Below, in pieces: positions 25,882-35,667 of a DNA stretch of 64,000 bases (its first letter is position 1; each line of letters starts with the position of its first letter). Below the pieces are notes generated by a model. The model saw only the letters and a list, made by a program, of their open reading frames with translations, searched no databases and was not told the origin of the DNA. Made by a program: the position numbers and the translations under genes. The DNA is from Salibacteraceae bacterium (GTDB lineage Bacteria; Bacteroidota; Bacteroidia; Flavobacteriales_G; Salibacteraceae): NCBI GenBank assembly GCA_018401875.1, contig JAGYJZ010000010.1, positions 1 to 64,000 of the forward strand, given 5' to 3'.

Positions 25882-27207
25882 CTAAGAAATATCGTCTTCC
25901 GCACCATGCGTAAGGGCTTTTAATCGCTTTACAAAAACAAGCAGAAGCAATCCAAACGCAAGACAAAACATGGTAACTCCGGTAAAAACTTCCAACGCAC
26001 CTGCACTTTCTGCTGCTTCTCCGATCCAACCGGCAACCTTATTTCCAAGACCGGTAATCGCGAAATAGGCACCCATCATAAAGCTGGCGTATTTGGCTGG
26101 TGCGAGTTTGGTGATGAATGATAGCGCAACGGGCGAACTGCTCAACTCGCCAACCACATGCAGCAGGTAGGAGAGAAGCAGCCAATAAAGACTGGCTTTT
26201 TCGAGTGCCAACACACTCACTTCATAAGCGGCTCCCATGAGTGCCATAAAACCAAACCCCATGACAATCGTGCCGATGGCCATTTTGAAAATGGCTGAAG
26301 ATTCTTTGCCTTTTTTCTTCCACCACAACCAAAATGCGGCCATTGGAGCACCTAAGATGATTACATAAAACGCGTGCAATGACTGTAAAAAACTCGCGGG
26401 TATTTCAAATCCGAAAACGACTCTGTCAACGGTTTGTTTTGCGTAGAGATTCATAAATCCACCTGCTTGCTCGTAGGCTCCCCAAAATACAATCATGATC
26501 AAAAATGATAACAACAACACAATGGTTCGATCTTTCTCGATTTTGGTCAAAGGTTGTTTCATCAGCGCAGCTGACTCAGGCGTAGATTTATGCGAATCAC
26601 CAATTCCAGTGAGGTGCTTTTGCCCGAACACATATACGATTTGTCCGAGGATCATTCCAAATCCAGCCAAACTAAAACCGAGGTGCCAGTCAACTACTTC
26701 GCCAAAATAGCCCACGAGCAGCGGGGCAGAGAAGGCCCCGATATTAATTCCGATGTAGAAAATGGTAAAGCCCGCATCGCGTTTTATGTCGCCTTTCTTG
26801 TAAAGCCCACCCACCATAGTGCTGATGTTGGGTTTTAGCGCTCCTACACCAGAAATGATTAACGCCAAGCCAGCATAAAACGTCACCAAACTATCGACCG
26901 CCAAAATGAACTGTCCGATAATGATGAGAACACCACCCACCAAAACCGATTTTTTCTGACCCAGCCAACGGTCAGCTAACAATCCACCTGGAATGCTCAT
27001 CATGTAAACAAGCATACCATACCAACCATAAAGTTGGAGTGCTGACTCATTGCTCCAACCCAAACCGGGATTATCTCCTAAGGTTTCTGCGGTGAGATAC
27101 AACACCAAAATGGCGCGCATGCCATAAAAGGAAAAGCGCTCCCAAAGCTCGGTGAAGAATAAGACAAAAAGGCCTTTTGGGTGCCCAAAAATGGTATTTT
27201 GCTCCAT
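25882..27207 (-). CDS. Proton-dependent oligopeptide transporter (POT/PTR family)
   Basis: A 441-residue major facilitator with about 12-14 membrane helices. The POT signature is clear: the E-x-x-E-R motif ELWERFSFYGMRAILVLYL (residues 16-34) used for proton coupling, GGLLADRWLG (about 74-83), and FTIFYIGINIGAFSAPLL (about 147-164). It imports di- and tripeptides with protons. It is slightly shorter than the usual 480-500 residues, but both ends look complete. It is divergent from the GNAT gene at 27242. Confidence 0.9.
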   Translation of the reverse strand: MEQNTIFGHPKGLFVLFFTELWERFSFYGMRAILVLYLTAETLGDNPGLGWSNESALQLYGWYGMLVYMMSIPGGLLADRWLGQKKSVLVGGVLIIIGQFILAVDSLVTFYAGLALIISGVGALKPNISTMVGGLYKKGDIKRDAGFTIFYIGINIGAFSAPLLVGYFGEVVDWHLGFSLAGFGMILGQIVYVFGQKHLTGIGDSHKSTPESAALMKQPLTKIEKDRTIVLLLSFLIMIVFWGAYEQAGGFMNLYAKQTVDRVVFGFEIPASFLQSLHAFYVIILGAPMAAFWLWWKKKGKESSAIFKMAIGTIVMGFGFMALMGAAYEVSVLALEKASLYWLLLSYLLHVVGELSSSPVALSFITKLAPAKYASFMMGAYFAITGLGNKVAGWIGEAAESAGALEVFTGVTMFCLAFGLLLLVFVKRLKALTHGAEDDIS

Positions 27208-27241
27208 GATTTTTTAAAACTTGGCGCTGAAAGTATAATCT

Positions 27242-27784
27242 ATGAACCAAATTCCAACCTCTAAATTAAAGGAGATGATGATCAGGGTAGCACGCGAAGC
27301 TGATGCGGGTGAAATCATTGAAATAATGAATCAAGCCATTGACGATCAGAAAAACGCCTATTTATCAGCATTAGATGATGAATCAGGAAGGGTTTGGTTT
27401 GAGTCACTTTTTAAAAAAGCATCATCATTGCTGGTTGTTCTGATGAATGACAAAATTTGCGGTTGGGGTTCGCTAACCGCATACAGGGAGAGCAGAGATG
27501 CGCTCTCTAAAAATGTTGAAATCACATTTTACGTGCATCGTGATTACCGGAGAATGGGAGTGGGCTCAACGTTAATCGAACACCTCGAGAAAACGGCATT
27601 AGAAAATGACAAAAAAAACGCTGTAGCTATATTGTTGGATGACAATATTGAGAGTGAAATACTGCTCAAAAAGAATGGCTGCAAAGTGCTCGGTCACTTT
27701 CCCAAGGTTGCTTACTTCACCAACAAAGTCTGCGGCCATTTCTACATGTGGAAGGTTTTAGCGTTAGATCATTTGCAATCATGA
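27242..27784 (+). CDS. GNAT-family N-acetyltransferase
   Basis: A 180-residue (or about 168-residue) acetyltransferase of the phosphinothricin acetyltransferase-like group. It has IRVAREADAGEIIEIMNQAI near the start, CGWGSLTAYR (about 71-80), ITFYVHRDYRRMGVGSTLIE with the acetyl-CoA loop R-x-x-G-V-G (about 94-113), and a final segment with the usual VGHFPKVAYF-like strand. The ATGs at 27275 and 27278 are also possible and fit the domain start better. The substrate is unknown. Confidence 0.82.
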   Translation: MNQIPTSKLKEMMIRVAREADAGEIIEIMNQAIDDQKNAYLSALDDESGRVWFESLFKKASSLLVVLMNDKICGWGSLTAYRESRDALSKNVEITFYVHRDYRRMGVGSTLIEHLEKTALENDKKNAVAILLDDNIESEILLKKNGCKVLGHFPKVAYFTNKVCGHFYMWKVLALDHLQS

Positions 27785-27851
27785 CGAATATCACGTTCAA
27801 TTCAACAACATCCTATTAAAACGTGCGTACTGTAGGTATTATCTAGTAGCC

Positions 27852-28271
27852 ATGAAAAACAACTTAAATATTCCGATTGTATCTTCCTATTATTCCATGC
27901 GAAAGCCAAGTTCAATTGACAAAGCTCACGGAATGGAAGATCCAGTAGTCGTTTTGGATGCTGACAATGAAATATTTAGTATCACAGGGCACTCACAACC
28001 TGTGCACACAAAAGAGTTTTTCGCTGATATTTTCATTTGGCTGGAAATATATTCCCTTTGTCCGCTGCAGAGTCAACAGTTGAGTGTTGAGTTAGATGGT
28101 TTTAATTCAGCATCTTCCCTTTATTTACTCAAGTTGTTCGAAATGTGGCTGAGCATTGATGAGGGAAACACAGTGGTTTGGAAACACCCATTAGGGGATG
28201 AAAGCATAAGGAACGCAGGTGTTGAATACCATGAGATGATTGGTGATCGATTCTTCGTTGAATCAAAATAA
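27852..28271 (+). CDS. DUF1987/SiaC-like small protein
   Basis: A 139-residue protein whose core resembles the DUF1987 (SiaC) fold: a strand ending in SITGHSQPVHTKEFF (about residues 44-58), IWLEIY, then VELDGFNSASSLYLLKLFEM (about 78-97). SiaC proteins are phosphorylated partners in bacterial partner-switch signalling. The match is by pattern only, and no SiaA, SiaB or SiaD gene is nearby, so the assignment is tentative. Confidence 0.6.
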   Translation: MKNNLNIPIVSSYYSMRKPSSIDKAHGMEDPVVVLDADNEIFSITGHSQPVHTKEFFADIFIWLEIYSLCPLQSQQLSVELDGFNSASSLYLLKLFEMWLSIDEGNTVVWKHPLGDESIRNAGVEYHEMIGDRFFVESK

Positions 28272-28344
28272 CTACACTGATTCTTGTTTTTTTTTCAGTG
28301 TGGGCTCTTCATTGAGCGGTCTAAACACAAACTATCGTCAATCG

Positions 28345-28728
28345 CTAAACGCGCGCGTTATCGACTGCTTTAAATGCGTGGAGAATAAGTTCATCAATTG
28401 ACACAACTTCTAAGCAACGTTCGTGTGTAGCTTCGAGTATTACCTTAGGGGCGCAACCCAATTCAAAGGCTTCTTTCCAGCGCGCAGCGCACAAGCACCA
28501 ACGATCGCCTGCTTTTAACCCCGTAAAATTAAACTCGGGCCGAGGCGTAATAAGGTCATTGCCTTGTGCGAGTGAAAATTGCAAAAAATCATCCGTCATT
28601 ACTGCACAAACCGCATGATTTCCATGATCGCGTGAGTCACTGTTGCAGCAACCATCACGAAAAAAACCTGTAAGCGGTGTATTGCTGCAGGTGATTACAG
28701 GCTGACCAAAAACGTTGAGATGTTCCAT
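28345..28728 (-). CDS. DUF2237 family protein
   Basis: A 127-residue protein strongly resembling DUF2237: NVFGQPVITCSNTPLTGFFR (residues 4-23), DGCCN, HAVCAVMTDDFLQFS (about 38-52) and FTGLKAGDRWCLCAARWKEA (about 69-88). The conserved cysteines suggest a metal or redox role, but the family is uncharacterised. It lies three bases after the PPK2 gene and is almost certainly co-transcribed with it. Confidence 0.88.
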   Translation of the reverse strand: MEHLNVFGQPVITCSNTPLTGFFRDGCCNSDSRDHGNHAVCAVMTDDFLQFSLAQGNDLITPRPEFNFTGLKAGDRWCLCAARWKEAFELGCAPKVILEATHERCLEVVSIDELILHAFKAVDNARV

Positions 28729-28731
28729 AGT

Positions 28732-29628
28732 TTAATTCTTATTGGTTAAACTCAATTCGCGTTCTAATTGTTCTTGAGAGTCCTTTAGTCGCGATTGTGA
28801 TTCTTCATTTAAGGTTGGATATTCAGGCGAAAGGGCTTTTATTTCATCAACAATGATTTGACTGACCAAAGCGCGCGCAAACCATTTATGATTAGATGGA
28901 ATAACATTCCATGGCGCTTGATCACTTGCAGTTTGCCTGATGCATTGCTCGTAAGCACTTTGATAATCATCCCAAAAAGCACGCTCTTTCATGTCTGCAT
29001 CAGAAAATTTCCAGTTTTTGTCTTCCCGCTTTATGCGTTTCAAGAAACGTTTTGCTTGCTCTTCTTTGGAGATGTGCAAGAAGAACTTAATCAATTTTAT
29101 GCCGTTGGTGTGCAATCGTTTCTCGTAGTTTCTGATTTGAGCGTAGCGCTCCTCCCAAAAAGCAGGAGTTATATCATTCGTATCAATGATGTTGGGAAGT
29201 TTCTGATGAAGCACGACTTCAGGATGAACTTTAGCAACCAATACTTCTTCGTAATACGATCTATTAAATATTCCAATCATTCCCCGTTGAGGAAGATCAC
29301 GGGTGCTGCGCCACAGGTAGTCGTGATTTAATTCTAGGCTATTCGGGTGTTTGAAACTCTTTACAAAACAACCCTGAGGATTAATACCTGACATCACGTG
29401 ATTTATGGTACTGTCTTTACCCGCAGCATCCATAGCTTGAAAAATAATCAGCACGGCATTGCGACCGCTTGCGTAGAGTCTATCTTGAATAATACGGAGG
29501 TCCAGAATATTGCCAACCATGTTTTCAATGGCACCCACCTTGGTCAATCCCTCGGAGGAGTTCGGGTCAATGGAGGATAATGAAAATTTCTTTGCAGACG
29601 AAGCGATTTGGTATTTCCTTGTATCCAT
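28732..29628 (-). CDS. Polyphosphate kinase 2 family protein (PPK2)
   Basis: A 298-residue polyphosphate:nucleotide phosphotransferase. The Walker A-like motif is QAMDAAGKDSTINHVM (about residues 64-79), followed by the PPK2 segment GIFNRSYYEEVLV (about 118-130) and the lid HISKEEQAKRFLKR (about 180-193). PPK2 enzymes use polyphosphate to phosphorylate nucleotides. It is the middle gene of a likely minus-strand operon with a small upstream ORF and DUF2237 downstream. Confidence 0.92.
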   Translation of the reverse strand: MDTRKYQIASSAKKFSLSSIDPNSSEGLTKVGAIENMVGNILDLRIIQDRLYASGRNAVLIIFQAMDAAGKDSTINHVMSGINPQGCFVKSFKHPNSLELNHDYLWRSTRDLPQRGMIGIFNRSYYEEVLVAKVHPEVVLHQKLPNIIDTNDITPAFWEERYAQIRNYEKRLHTNGIKLIKFFLHISKEEQAKRFLKRIKREDKNWKFSDADMKERAFWDDYQSAYEQCIRQTASDQAPWNVIPSNHKWFARALVSQIIVDEIKALSPEYPTLNEESQSRLKDSQEQLERELSLTNKN

Positions 29629-29662
29629 GCTGAAGAATTAATGCAGCAATGTAAACAAAGTA

Positions 29663-29881
29663 CTAGTAACGCTCAGGGTGCACAAATTGGTCGAGAAACT
29701 GAAGGAAGTTTTCAGGTGGGTGATGGCCACGGTCATAATGCCGGGTCAGATGGAAAAAAACTTTTTCTTGATGCAGGTAAAATCGATTGGCTATGCTATG
29801 CGCTAAATCGGTCTTCGCTGGATCGTGCCGCTCAAAAAACTCTTCTAGCCTTTGTTGGAATTGTTGTTTGGTAAAAGTCAT
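29663..29881 (-). CDS. Small hypothetical protein upstream of ppk2
   Basis: A 72-residue, histidine- and aromatic-rich soluble protein (TFTKQQFQQRLEEFFERHD at the N-terminus, then HSIANRFYLHQEKVFFHL and HHPPENFLQFLDQFVHPERY-like end). I do not recognise a family. The start at 29881 is preferred to an upstream start at 29911. Orientation and the 34-base gap to the PPK2 gene suggest a shared transcript. The overlapping plus-strand ORF has poor protein character. Confidence 0.55.
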   Translation of the reverse strand: MTFTKQQFQQRLEEFFERHDPAKTDLAHSIANRFYLHQEKVFFHLTRHYDRGHHPPENFLQFLDQFVHPERY

Positions 29882-30050
29882 TGCCTTGTGCTTATCTTGA
29901 TTGATGCGCAAATGTATTCCGTGTTGAGCGCTTAAATAATGATATTAATCTGTTTTTGAACTTACATTGAACAGTTTCTGCGCGAAATATCCCTTGTGCA
30001 TCAGCCTCAAAACTCTACCTTACACGTTTTAATCAAATTCAATTAATTTT

Positions 30051-30860
30051 ATGAATCTTCCAAAGTTTATTGTCCCTATTGTAGCAGTGGTTTTTATTAT
30101 CATTTATGTGCTTGCTACATCCACTAAAACCATTGATTCAGGAAAAGCAGGAGTGCTCTATCGAAAATTTGCTGACGGTGTTGACACCACGCACACCTAT
30201 GGCGAAGGTTTTCACATTATCGCGCCATGGAACACCATGTTTATTTACGAAGTGAGACAGCAAGAAATTTTTGAAAAAATGGCTGTTCTTTCTTCCAATG
30301 GATTGGACATCAAATTAGACGCTTCGATCTGGTTTCAACCCGATTATGCAAAATTGGGTAACCTCCACCAAGAAAAAGGCGAGAATTATATTGAGCGAAT
30401 CATTATGCCCGCTGTTCGGTCTGCCGCTAGAAGTGTTGTTGGAAGGTACACACCAGAGCAAATTTACTCCAGCAAGCGCGATGCTATTCAACAAGAAATG
30501 TTTATAGAGACAAAAAGAATAGTTGAAAGTCAATACATTCAACTCAATAGTATTTTGGTGCGTGATGTTACACTTCCTCCAACCATCAAAGAGGCCATCG
30601 AGCGGAAGTTAAGGCAAGAACAAGAGTCTTTGGAATATGAATTCCGACTTGAGAAAGCAGAGAAGGAAGCCGAAAGGCAGCGCATCGAAGCCGAAGGAAA
30701 ATCTGCTGCAAACAGATTGCTCAATGCCTCACTTACCTCTAATATCCTAAAAGAAAAAGGCATAGAGGCAACACTCAAATTGGCCGAATCGAGCAATGCT
30801 AAAGTGATTGTTATCGGTGGTGGAGATGACGGCATGCCATTGATACTGAATAGTAACTAA
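30051..30860 (+). CDS. SPFH/Band 7 (prohibitin-like) membrane protein
   Basis: A 269-residue protein with one N-terminal membrane helix (residues 5-23) and a Band 7 domain (about 27-190: SGKAGVLYRKFADGVDT, YGEGFHIIAPWNTMFIYEVR, RSVVGRYTPEQIYSSKRD). A charged coiled coil follows (about 195-235) and the tail ends with a short hydrophobic stretch. Prohibitin-like proteins form large ring assemblies that organise the membrane and modulate proteases such as FtsH. It appears monocistronic. Confidence 0.88.
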   Translation: MNLPKFIVPIVAVVFIIIYVLATSTKTIDSGKAGVLYRKFADGVDTTHTYGEGFHIIAPWNTMFIYEVRQQEIFEKMAVLSSNGLDIKLDASIWFQPDYAKLGNLHQEKGENYIERIIMPAVRSAARSVVGRYTPEQIYSSKRDAIQQEMFIETKRIVESQYIQLNSILVRDVTLPPTIKEAIERKLRQEQESLEYEFRLEKAEKEAERQRIEAEGKSAANRLLNASLTSNILKEKGIEATLKLAESSNAKVIVIGGGDDGMPLILNSN

Positions 30861-30930
30861 TCGCATTTTCAACACATGCAACCCTTTTAAAGTTGTGCGT
30901 CTAAATTCTGAATAGAATCATTCACCACCC

Positions 30931-33888
30931 TTGAATAAAACATCCGATAGGAACAGAAACGCAGTTTTAAGGCTTAGCTTCACTTTAGTTGCTGCGCTGC
31001 TCTGCGTTGCATCATACGCGCAAGTCCCTACCAATCAAGATTGTTTAGGAGCGATTCCTATATGCAGCAATACCTATACTGTAAATTTCAACCACAATGG
31101 AATGGGGAATTTTCCCAATGAAATTTTCAATGTATCAGGATGTTACGCAGGTGAGCAGCGAAGTATTTGGCTAAAATTTACTATCCAGCAGGGCGGTTTA
31201 CTGCGCTATTCAATCACTCCGCTCAACGCCAATCAAGACCATGACTGGACGTTGTTTGATATGACAACATCAACATGCGCACAATTGGCCACGTTTGCAG
31301 GAGCATCAGGGGCAATGGCACGATCAAACACGTGGGGCGTTTTTGGTGCAAACGGTCCTACAGGAGTGAGCACACCTAACGGAGGTTTTGGGGTCTGCAA
31401 TGGTCCTGGAAATTTTAATGGGCCTCAGTGGAATGCTGATCTGCCCGTAACGGTTGGGAGCACGTATTATTTACACATTACCAATTGGACAGGAACAGTG
31501 TACGGTTTTACCATCGACTTTTCAGCGTCCACAGCGGTGTTATTCGACAACATTCCTCCAGCCATAGACTCCATTGCATCTTCTGTAAATTGCCAATCGT
31601 TTGATAGTGTTGTATTCGAATTTGACGAAGCGTTGATATGCTCTTCTGTGCAAGCGGGGGATTTTGCCTTGACCGGACCGGGTGGAGCTCACACCATCAC
31701 TTCTGCCAATTCTGTGAACTGTTCGGGCGGTTTGTCAGACCAAGTTGTTGTTCATTTCTCGCCTCCAGTGACCCAAGTGGGTAACTATACACTTGAGATT
31801 ATTCCTGGGGCCGGATACGTTGAAGATTTGTGCGGCAACTTAGATACACTTGATAGCGTCAACTTCACATTTGACGGATTAATCGAAACGCAAATGACTG
31901 CCAATGAGCTGAATTGCTTCAATGAATGTATTGGTACGGCTCAAGTTACGGTGATAGGCGGTGCCTCGCCATTTACCTACGACTGGAGCAATGGATTGCC
32001 CCCCGTATCATCACAATCACAATTATATGCAGGCTATCATGCAGTAACGGTCACTGACTCGGTTGGATGCACAGTGTCTGATTCGATTGAAATAACGGAG
32101 CCAAGCGATATCGTTCAAACCCTCGTAACGTCAACACAAATATCGTGTCCAAATTCAACGGCCTGCGATGCCGAAGCAACCGTTTCTGCAAGTGGTGGAG
32201 TAGGACCCTACAATTATTACTGGGAATCAGGCACGTTCGGAGCAACAGGTTTCAATCTATGCGAAGGAAGTAATTATGTTGTGGCTATTGATGCCAATGG
32301 CTGCGCAGATACGCTTGATGTGACGATCGGTGTGCCAAACGTTATTTCAACAAGCACGGATGGTGACACGTTGGTGTGCATCAATCAAACAACTTCCATG
32401 GCGGCTGCCTCATCAGGCGGCACGTCACCGTTTACCTACATTTGGTATGAAGACTCTCTGCTCACAACGGTGTTTTCTCAGAACCAAGCGCCACAAGTAA
32501 CCATTGATACCACCACCAGTTATTGGGTGCAAGCTACCGATGCCAATGGGTGCCCAGGCGACACATCAAAAGTTAAGATTCGAGTTAGACCACCGCTTGG
32601 TGTGCTATTGCCAAAAATCGACACCATTTGCCCTTACGACACCATTGACATTACTGTGGCTGGCATTGGAAGTGATTCAATCTATACCTATTCGTGGAGC
32701 ACAGGAACGTTTGGTGCAACCATCACTGTGAGTCCTGATCTATCAAAGTGGTATTTCATTACAGTCTCTGATTTTTGTGGCACGCCTCCTCACATCGATA
32801 GTGTTTTTGTGCAAGTAGGTGGTTATTCAAGAATCAACACTGAAATTACATTTGAAGATGATTCGATCTGCTCTGGCACATCTGTGTATCTGATCGCATC
32901 GGGAAGGGGCGGCTTCAAAGGACCAGATGAATACCAATACAATTGGTCACACACCAACGATGATCAGCCGATTCAGTTTGTAAGGCCATTATCAACAAAG
33001 TCATACACCGTTACAATCTCTGATTTGTGTTTGTCAGAGCCGGGCACTGCCGAGAAAACGATTTGGGTGGGTAATCCCGAAACACCATTGTTGGAAGCAA
33101 CACCGAATATTGCTTGTGAAGAGGCCGAGGTATACATCAGGAACATCCGCTATGAGGAATCGAGTAAATACACGTGGACGTTTAGTGATGGCACCGTGCT
33201 CACCAGTTTCGCTTCTGATAGTGCCTTACTGGCATTTGACGAAACGGGCTGTTTTGATGCTCGCGTAGAAGTGATGACTGAGTTTGGCTGTTATTCGACT
33301 TCAAACTTCCCATGCATCGTCAAAATTCTGGAGCAACCAAAGGCCGACTTCTCTGCTTCTCCAAGCAATCCAACAAATGTTCATCCTGATGTTTCGTTGA
33401 TCAACACCTCGAGAAACGAAGACAATTTTACATGGTATATCGGAAACGATACGATTGAAGATGTGTCGCAAATTCATAAACTTTTCAATGAGTTCAGTTT
33501 TGATAGCACAGTAACCCTTGTCGCGCTAACCGATGAAGGATGCGTTGACACAATCACAAGGGTTTTTCGATTTCTTTACGAAACGCTGATCTATTACCCA
33601 AACAGCTTTTCGCCCAATGATGATGGTTTAAACGATGTGTTTATGATTACGGGCGAAGCAATAAGTGCTGCCGACTTTCACTTGCAGGTATTTAATCGGT
33701 GGGGGAAATTATTTTTCGAAAGCCACGACATTGCGGTGGGTTGGGACGGTCGCATGCCCAATGGTGACTATATTCCAGCAGGCACATATCCGTTCATCCT
33801 AGAATACAGAAACAACCTCGGTCAATTGAAGGCGATCAGAGATCAAATCATTGTTTCTAAAACAGGGAATAAAGTCGGATTGAGGTAA
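30931..33888 (+). CDS. Large T9SS-secreted adhesin-like protein with gliding-motility C-terminal domain
   Basis: A 985-residue exported protein. The signal peptide spans residues 1-31 (ends ASYAQ). The N-terminal domain begins PTNQDCLGAIPICSNTYTV, common in Bacteroidota surface proteins. SprB-like repeats lie around residues 325-395 (CFNECIGTAQVTVIGGASPF, DSVGCTVSDSIEI) and 400-470. Several Ig/PKD-like units follow (SYWVQATDANGC, SKYTWTFSDG). The last 95 residues are a type B T9SS sorting domain (YYPNSFSPNDDGLNDVF, LQVFNRWGKLFFES). It is probably attached to the cell surface or released and used in adhesion or motility. No ATG fits; the TTG at 30931 gives the signal peptide. Confidence 0.88.
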   Translation: MNKTSDRNRNAVLRLSFTLVAALLCVASYAQVPTNQDCLGAIPICSNTYTVNFNHNGMGNFPNEIFNVSGCYAGEQRSIWLKFTIQQGGLLRYSITPLNANQDHDWTLFDMTTSTCAQLATFAGASGAMARSNTWGVFGANGPTGVSTPNGGFGVCNGPGNFNGPQWNADLPVTVGSTYYLHITNWTGTVYGFTIDFSASTAVLFDNIPPAIDSIASSVNCQSFDSVVFEFDEALICSSVQAGDFALTGPGGAHTITSANSVNCSGGLSDQVVVHFSPPVTQVGNYTLEIIPGAGYVEDLCGNLDTLDSVNFTFDGLIETQMTANELNCFNECIGTAQVTVIGGASPFTYDWSNGLPPVSSQSQLYAGYHAVTVTDSVGCTVSDSIEITEPSDIVQTLVTSTQISCPNSTACDAEATVSASGGVGPYNYYWESGTFGATGFNLCEGSNYVVAIDANGCADTLDVTIGVPNVISTSTDGDTLVCINQTTSMAAASSGGTSPFTYIWYEDSLLTTVFSQNQAPQVTIDTTTSYWVQATDANGCPGDTSKVKIRVRPPLGVLLPKIDTICPYDTIDITVAGIGSDSIYTYSWSTGTFGATITVSPDLSKWYFITVSDFCGTPPHIDSVFVQVGGYSRINTEITFEDDSICSGTSVYLIASGRGGFKGPDEYQYNWSHTNDDQPIQFVRPLSTKSYTVTISDLCLSEPGTAEKTIWVGNPETPLLEATPNIACEEAEVYIRNIRYEESSKYTWTFSDGTVLTSFASDSALLAFDETGCFDARVEVMTEFGCYSTSNFPCIVKILEQPKADFSASPSNPTNVHPDVSLINTSRNEDNFTWYIGNDTIEDVSQIHKLFNEFSFDSTVTLVALTDEGCVDTITRVFRFLYETLIYYPNSFSPNDDGLNDVFMITGEAISAADFHLQVFNRWGKLFFESHDIAVGWDGRMPNGDYIPAGTYPFILEYRNNLGQLKAIRDQIIVSKTGNKVGLR

Positions 33889-33947
33889 TCGAAAACTGAT
33901 TGTTTTCTATTCTTTTGTAGCCGCACTCTTTCATCAATTTATTGCCC

Positions 33948-35279
33948 ATGGATTTAGTCACATTAGTTATTGGAATTGCCGTAGGAATCATTATCGGGTG
34001 GTTGATCGGCAAAGTTTTTAAATCAGAAAATCAAAATGATGTCGCTGATGAAAACACCATTAGCCTCGATCGATTCAATGACTTACAGAATCATTTAACC
34101 ACCATTAATTCAGCTAAGGGTAAAGCGGAAGAAGAGGTGATTCGTTTAAATTCTGAGCTCAGCAAATGGACTGAACGCCACGAACAACTCGAGCAAAGAC
34201 TCAAAGAGCAAAAAGGTGAACTCGGAGAGCTACAAGAAAAATTTAAAAACGAATTTAAAGTGCTCGCTCAAGAAATACTTGAGAAGACAGGCAACACCTT
34301 CAAAGAACAAAACAAGGAGCAGATTGGAACCATTCTAGCTCCATTTAAAGAGAAGCTTGAAAACTTCGAAAAGAAGGTCGAAGAAACCTATGAGAAGGGA
34401 AAGGCAGAAACGATCTCGTTGAAGAGTGAAGTCAAAATGCTGAGCGAGCAGAGTGCTAAACTTTCAAAAGATGCTGAAAATTTGACCAACGCGTTGAAAA
34501 GCGATGTAAAAGCACAAGGAAATTGGGGCGAAGTGATTCTCGAACGCATTCTTGAAAAGAGCGGACTTTCCAAAAACCAAGAATACTTCATCCAAAACAG
34601 CATCACCACTGAAGATGGAAAACGCTTTCAACCGGATGTCATCATAAAATTGCCTGACGACAAGAATGTGATTGTCGATTCAAAAGTTTCACTGGTGGCA
34701 TACGAACGATTTTCATCTGCGGAGACTACTGAAGAGCAACAAGCGCATCTAAAAGAACACATCTCTTCCATAAAGGCCCATGTAAAAGGCTTGAGCGATA
34801 AGAATTACCAAGGCCTTTACGGAATTGATGGACTTGACTTTGTATTGCTTTTTATACCCATTGAAGGGGCGTTTTCGGCTGCTGTGCAGCATGACAATAC
34901 CCTGTTTCAAGATGCTTTTGACAAGAATGTTGTAATTGTTTCAACATCTACGCTGTTGGCCACATTGCGCACCATTGCAAGTATTTGGAAGCAAGAGAAG
35001 CAAACACAGAATGCCATTGAAATTGCGCGGCAGGGTGGAGCGCTCTACGACAAATTTGCAGGACTGACGGAAGACTTACTCAACCTTGGCAAGCAGATGG
35101 ACACTGCTAAAAAATCTTACGAAGGCGCGATGAACAAGATTTCTTCAGGATCTGGAAATCTGATCAAGAGGGCAGAGGACCTCAGGAAATTAGGATTGAA
35201 GACAAGCAAGCAGATCGAACAGAAATTGATCGATAAGGCAGACCACGAGCAATTAGAGGTTGATGATGGTATAAAATGA
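33948..35279 (+). CDS. rmuC: DNA recombination protein RmuC
   Basis: A 443-residue protein with an N-terminal membrane helix (residues 3-24), a long coiled coil (about 45-190) and the RmuC nuclease-like domain (about 195-390: KAQGNWGEVILERILEKSG, PDVIIKLPDDKNVIVDSKVS, VLLFIPIEGAFSAA). RmuC limits recombination between inverted repeats. The ATG at 33948 begins directly with the membrane segment. A stem-loop lies just after the stop. Confidence 0.92.
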   Translation: MDLVTLVIGIAVGIIIGWLIGKVFKSENQNDVADENTISLDRFNDLQNHLTTINSAKGKAEEEVIRLNSELSKWTERHEQLEQRLKEQKGELGELQEKFKNEFKVLAQEILEKTGNTFKEQNKEQIGTILAPFKEKLENFEKKVEETYEKGKAETISLKSEVKMLSEQSAKLSKDAENLTNALKSDVKAQGNWGEVILERILEKSGLSKNQEYFIQNSITTEDGKRFQPDVIIKLPDDKNVIVDSKVSLVAYERFSSAETTEEQQAHLKEHISSIKAHVKGLSDKNYQGLYGIDGLDFVLLFIPIEGAFSAAVQHDNTLFQDAFDKNVVIVSTSTLLATLRTIASIWKQEKQTQNAIEIARQGGALYDKFAGLTEDLLNLGKQMDTAKKSYEGAMNKISSGSGNLIKRAEDLRKLGLKTSKQIEQKLIDKADHEQLEVDDGIK

Positions 35280-35281
35280 GA

Positions 35282-35308
35282 AAACCCACAAGAGATACTT
35301 GTGGGTTT
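35282..35308. terminator. Stem-loop between rmuC and the RRM gene
   Basis: AAACCCACAAG (35282-35292) and CTTGTGGGTTT (35298-35308) form a perfect 11-bp stem with a five-base loop. Its position between convergent genes and the A/T flanks on both sides suggest a bidirectional terminator, although the T tract is short. Confidence 0.7.
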
Positions 35309-35348
35309 ATTCAGTGGTAGCCTTTACGGCTGAGTATTAAAAAAGAGA

Positions 35349-35600
35349 TTAGCGTCTTCTGTTCTCTTCTGCTTTCTTAACAACAATTTCGCGTCCTTTC
35401 AATGAACTTCCGTCCAATTGGTTGATGGCATTCATTGCGTCTTCATCGCTTTCCATCTCTACGAAACCGAATCCTTTAGAACGACCAGTGTCGCGATCAG
35501 TTATTACTACTGCTGACATCACTGAGCCATGCTCTTCGAATACTGTTTGGAGGTTTTCACTTGTTACTCCGTAATCCAGTTTTGCTACAAAAATCTTCAT
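35349..35600 (-). CDS. Single-RRM RNA-binding protein
   Basis: An 83-residue RNA recognition motif protein. RNP2 is IFVAKLDY (residues 3-10) and RNP1 is KGFGFVEM (about 42-49); the tail is arginine-rich (ENRRR). Such small RRM proteins are abundant in Bacteroidota and cyanobacteria and bind single-stranded RNA, often with cold-related roles. It lies in an RNA-metabolism cluster with a sigma factor and two DEAD-box helicases. Confidence 0.92.
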   Translation of the reverse strand: MKIFVAKLDYGVTSENLQTVFEEHGSVMSAVVITDRDTGRSKGFGFVEMESDEDAMNAINQLDGSSLKGREIVVKKAEENRRR

Positions 35601-35619
35601 GTTATAAAATGTGTAATTG

Positions 35620-35652
35620 AAAAAAATCCTTCAGGTTGTTTGTTATTGAAGG
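35620..35652 (-). terminator. Terminator of the sigma factor gene
   Basis: On the minus strand CCTTCA (from 35652) and TGAAGG (to 35628) pair around a 13-base loop and are followed by a T-rich run (plus-strand A tract 35620-35626). It separates the sigma gene from the RRM gene. Confidence 0.6.
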
Positions 35653-35667
35653 GGTGAATAAAATTTA

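Noticed and set aside
28274-28301. ACACTGA/TCAGTGT inverted repeat with a T-rich loop after the SiaC-like gene
   Set aside because: The T tract is in the loop, not after the stem, and the arms are only 7 bases; too weak to call a terminator.
29608-29874. 88-codon plus-strand ORF opposite the small gene upstream of ppk2
   Set aside because: The minus-strand ORF at 29663-29881 has better protein character, an ATG and operon context; the plus frame looks like its shadow.
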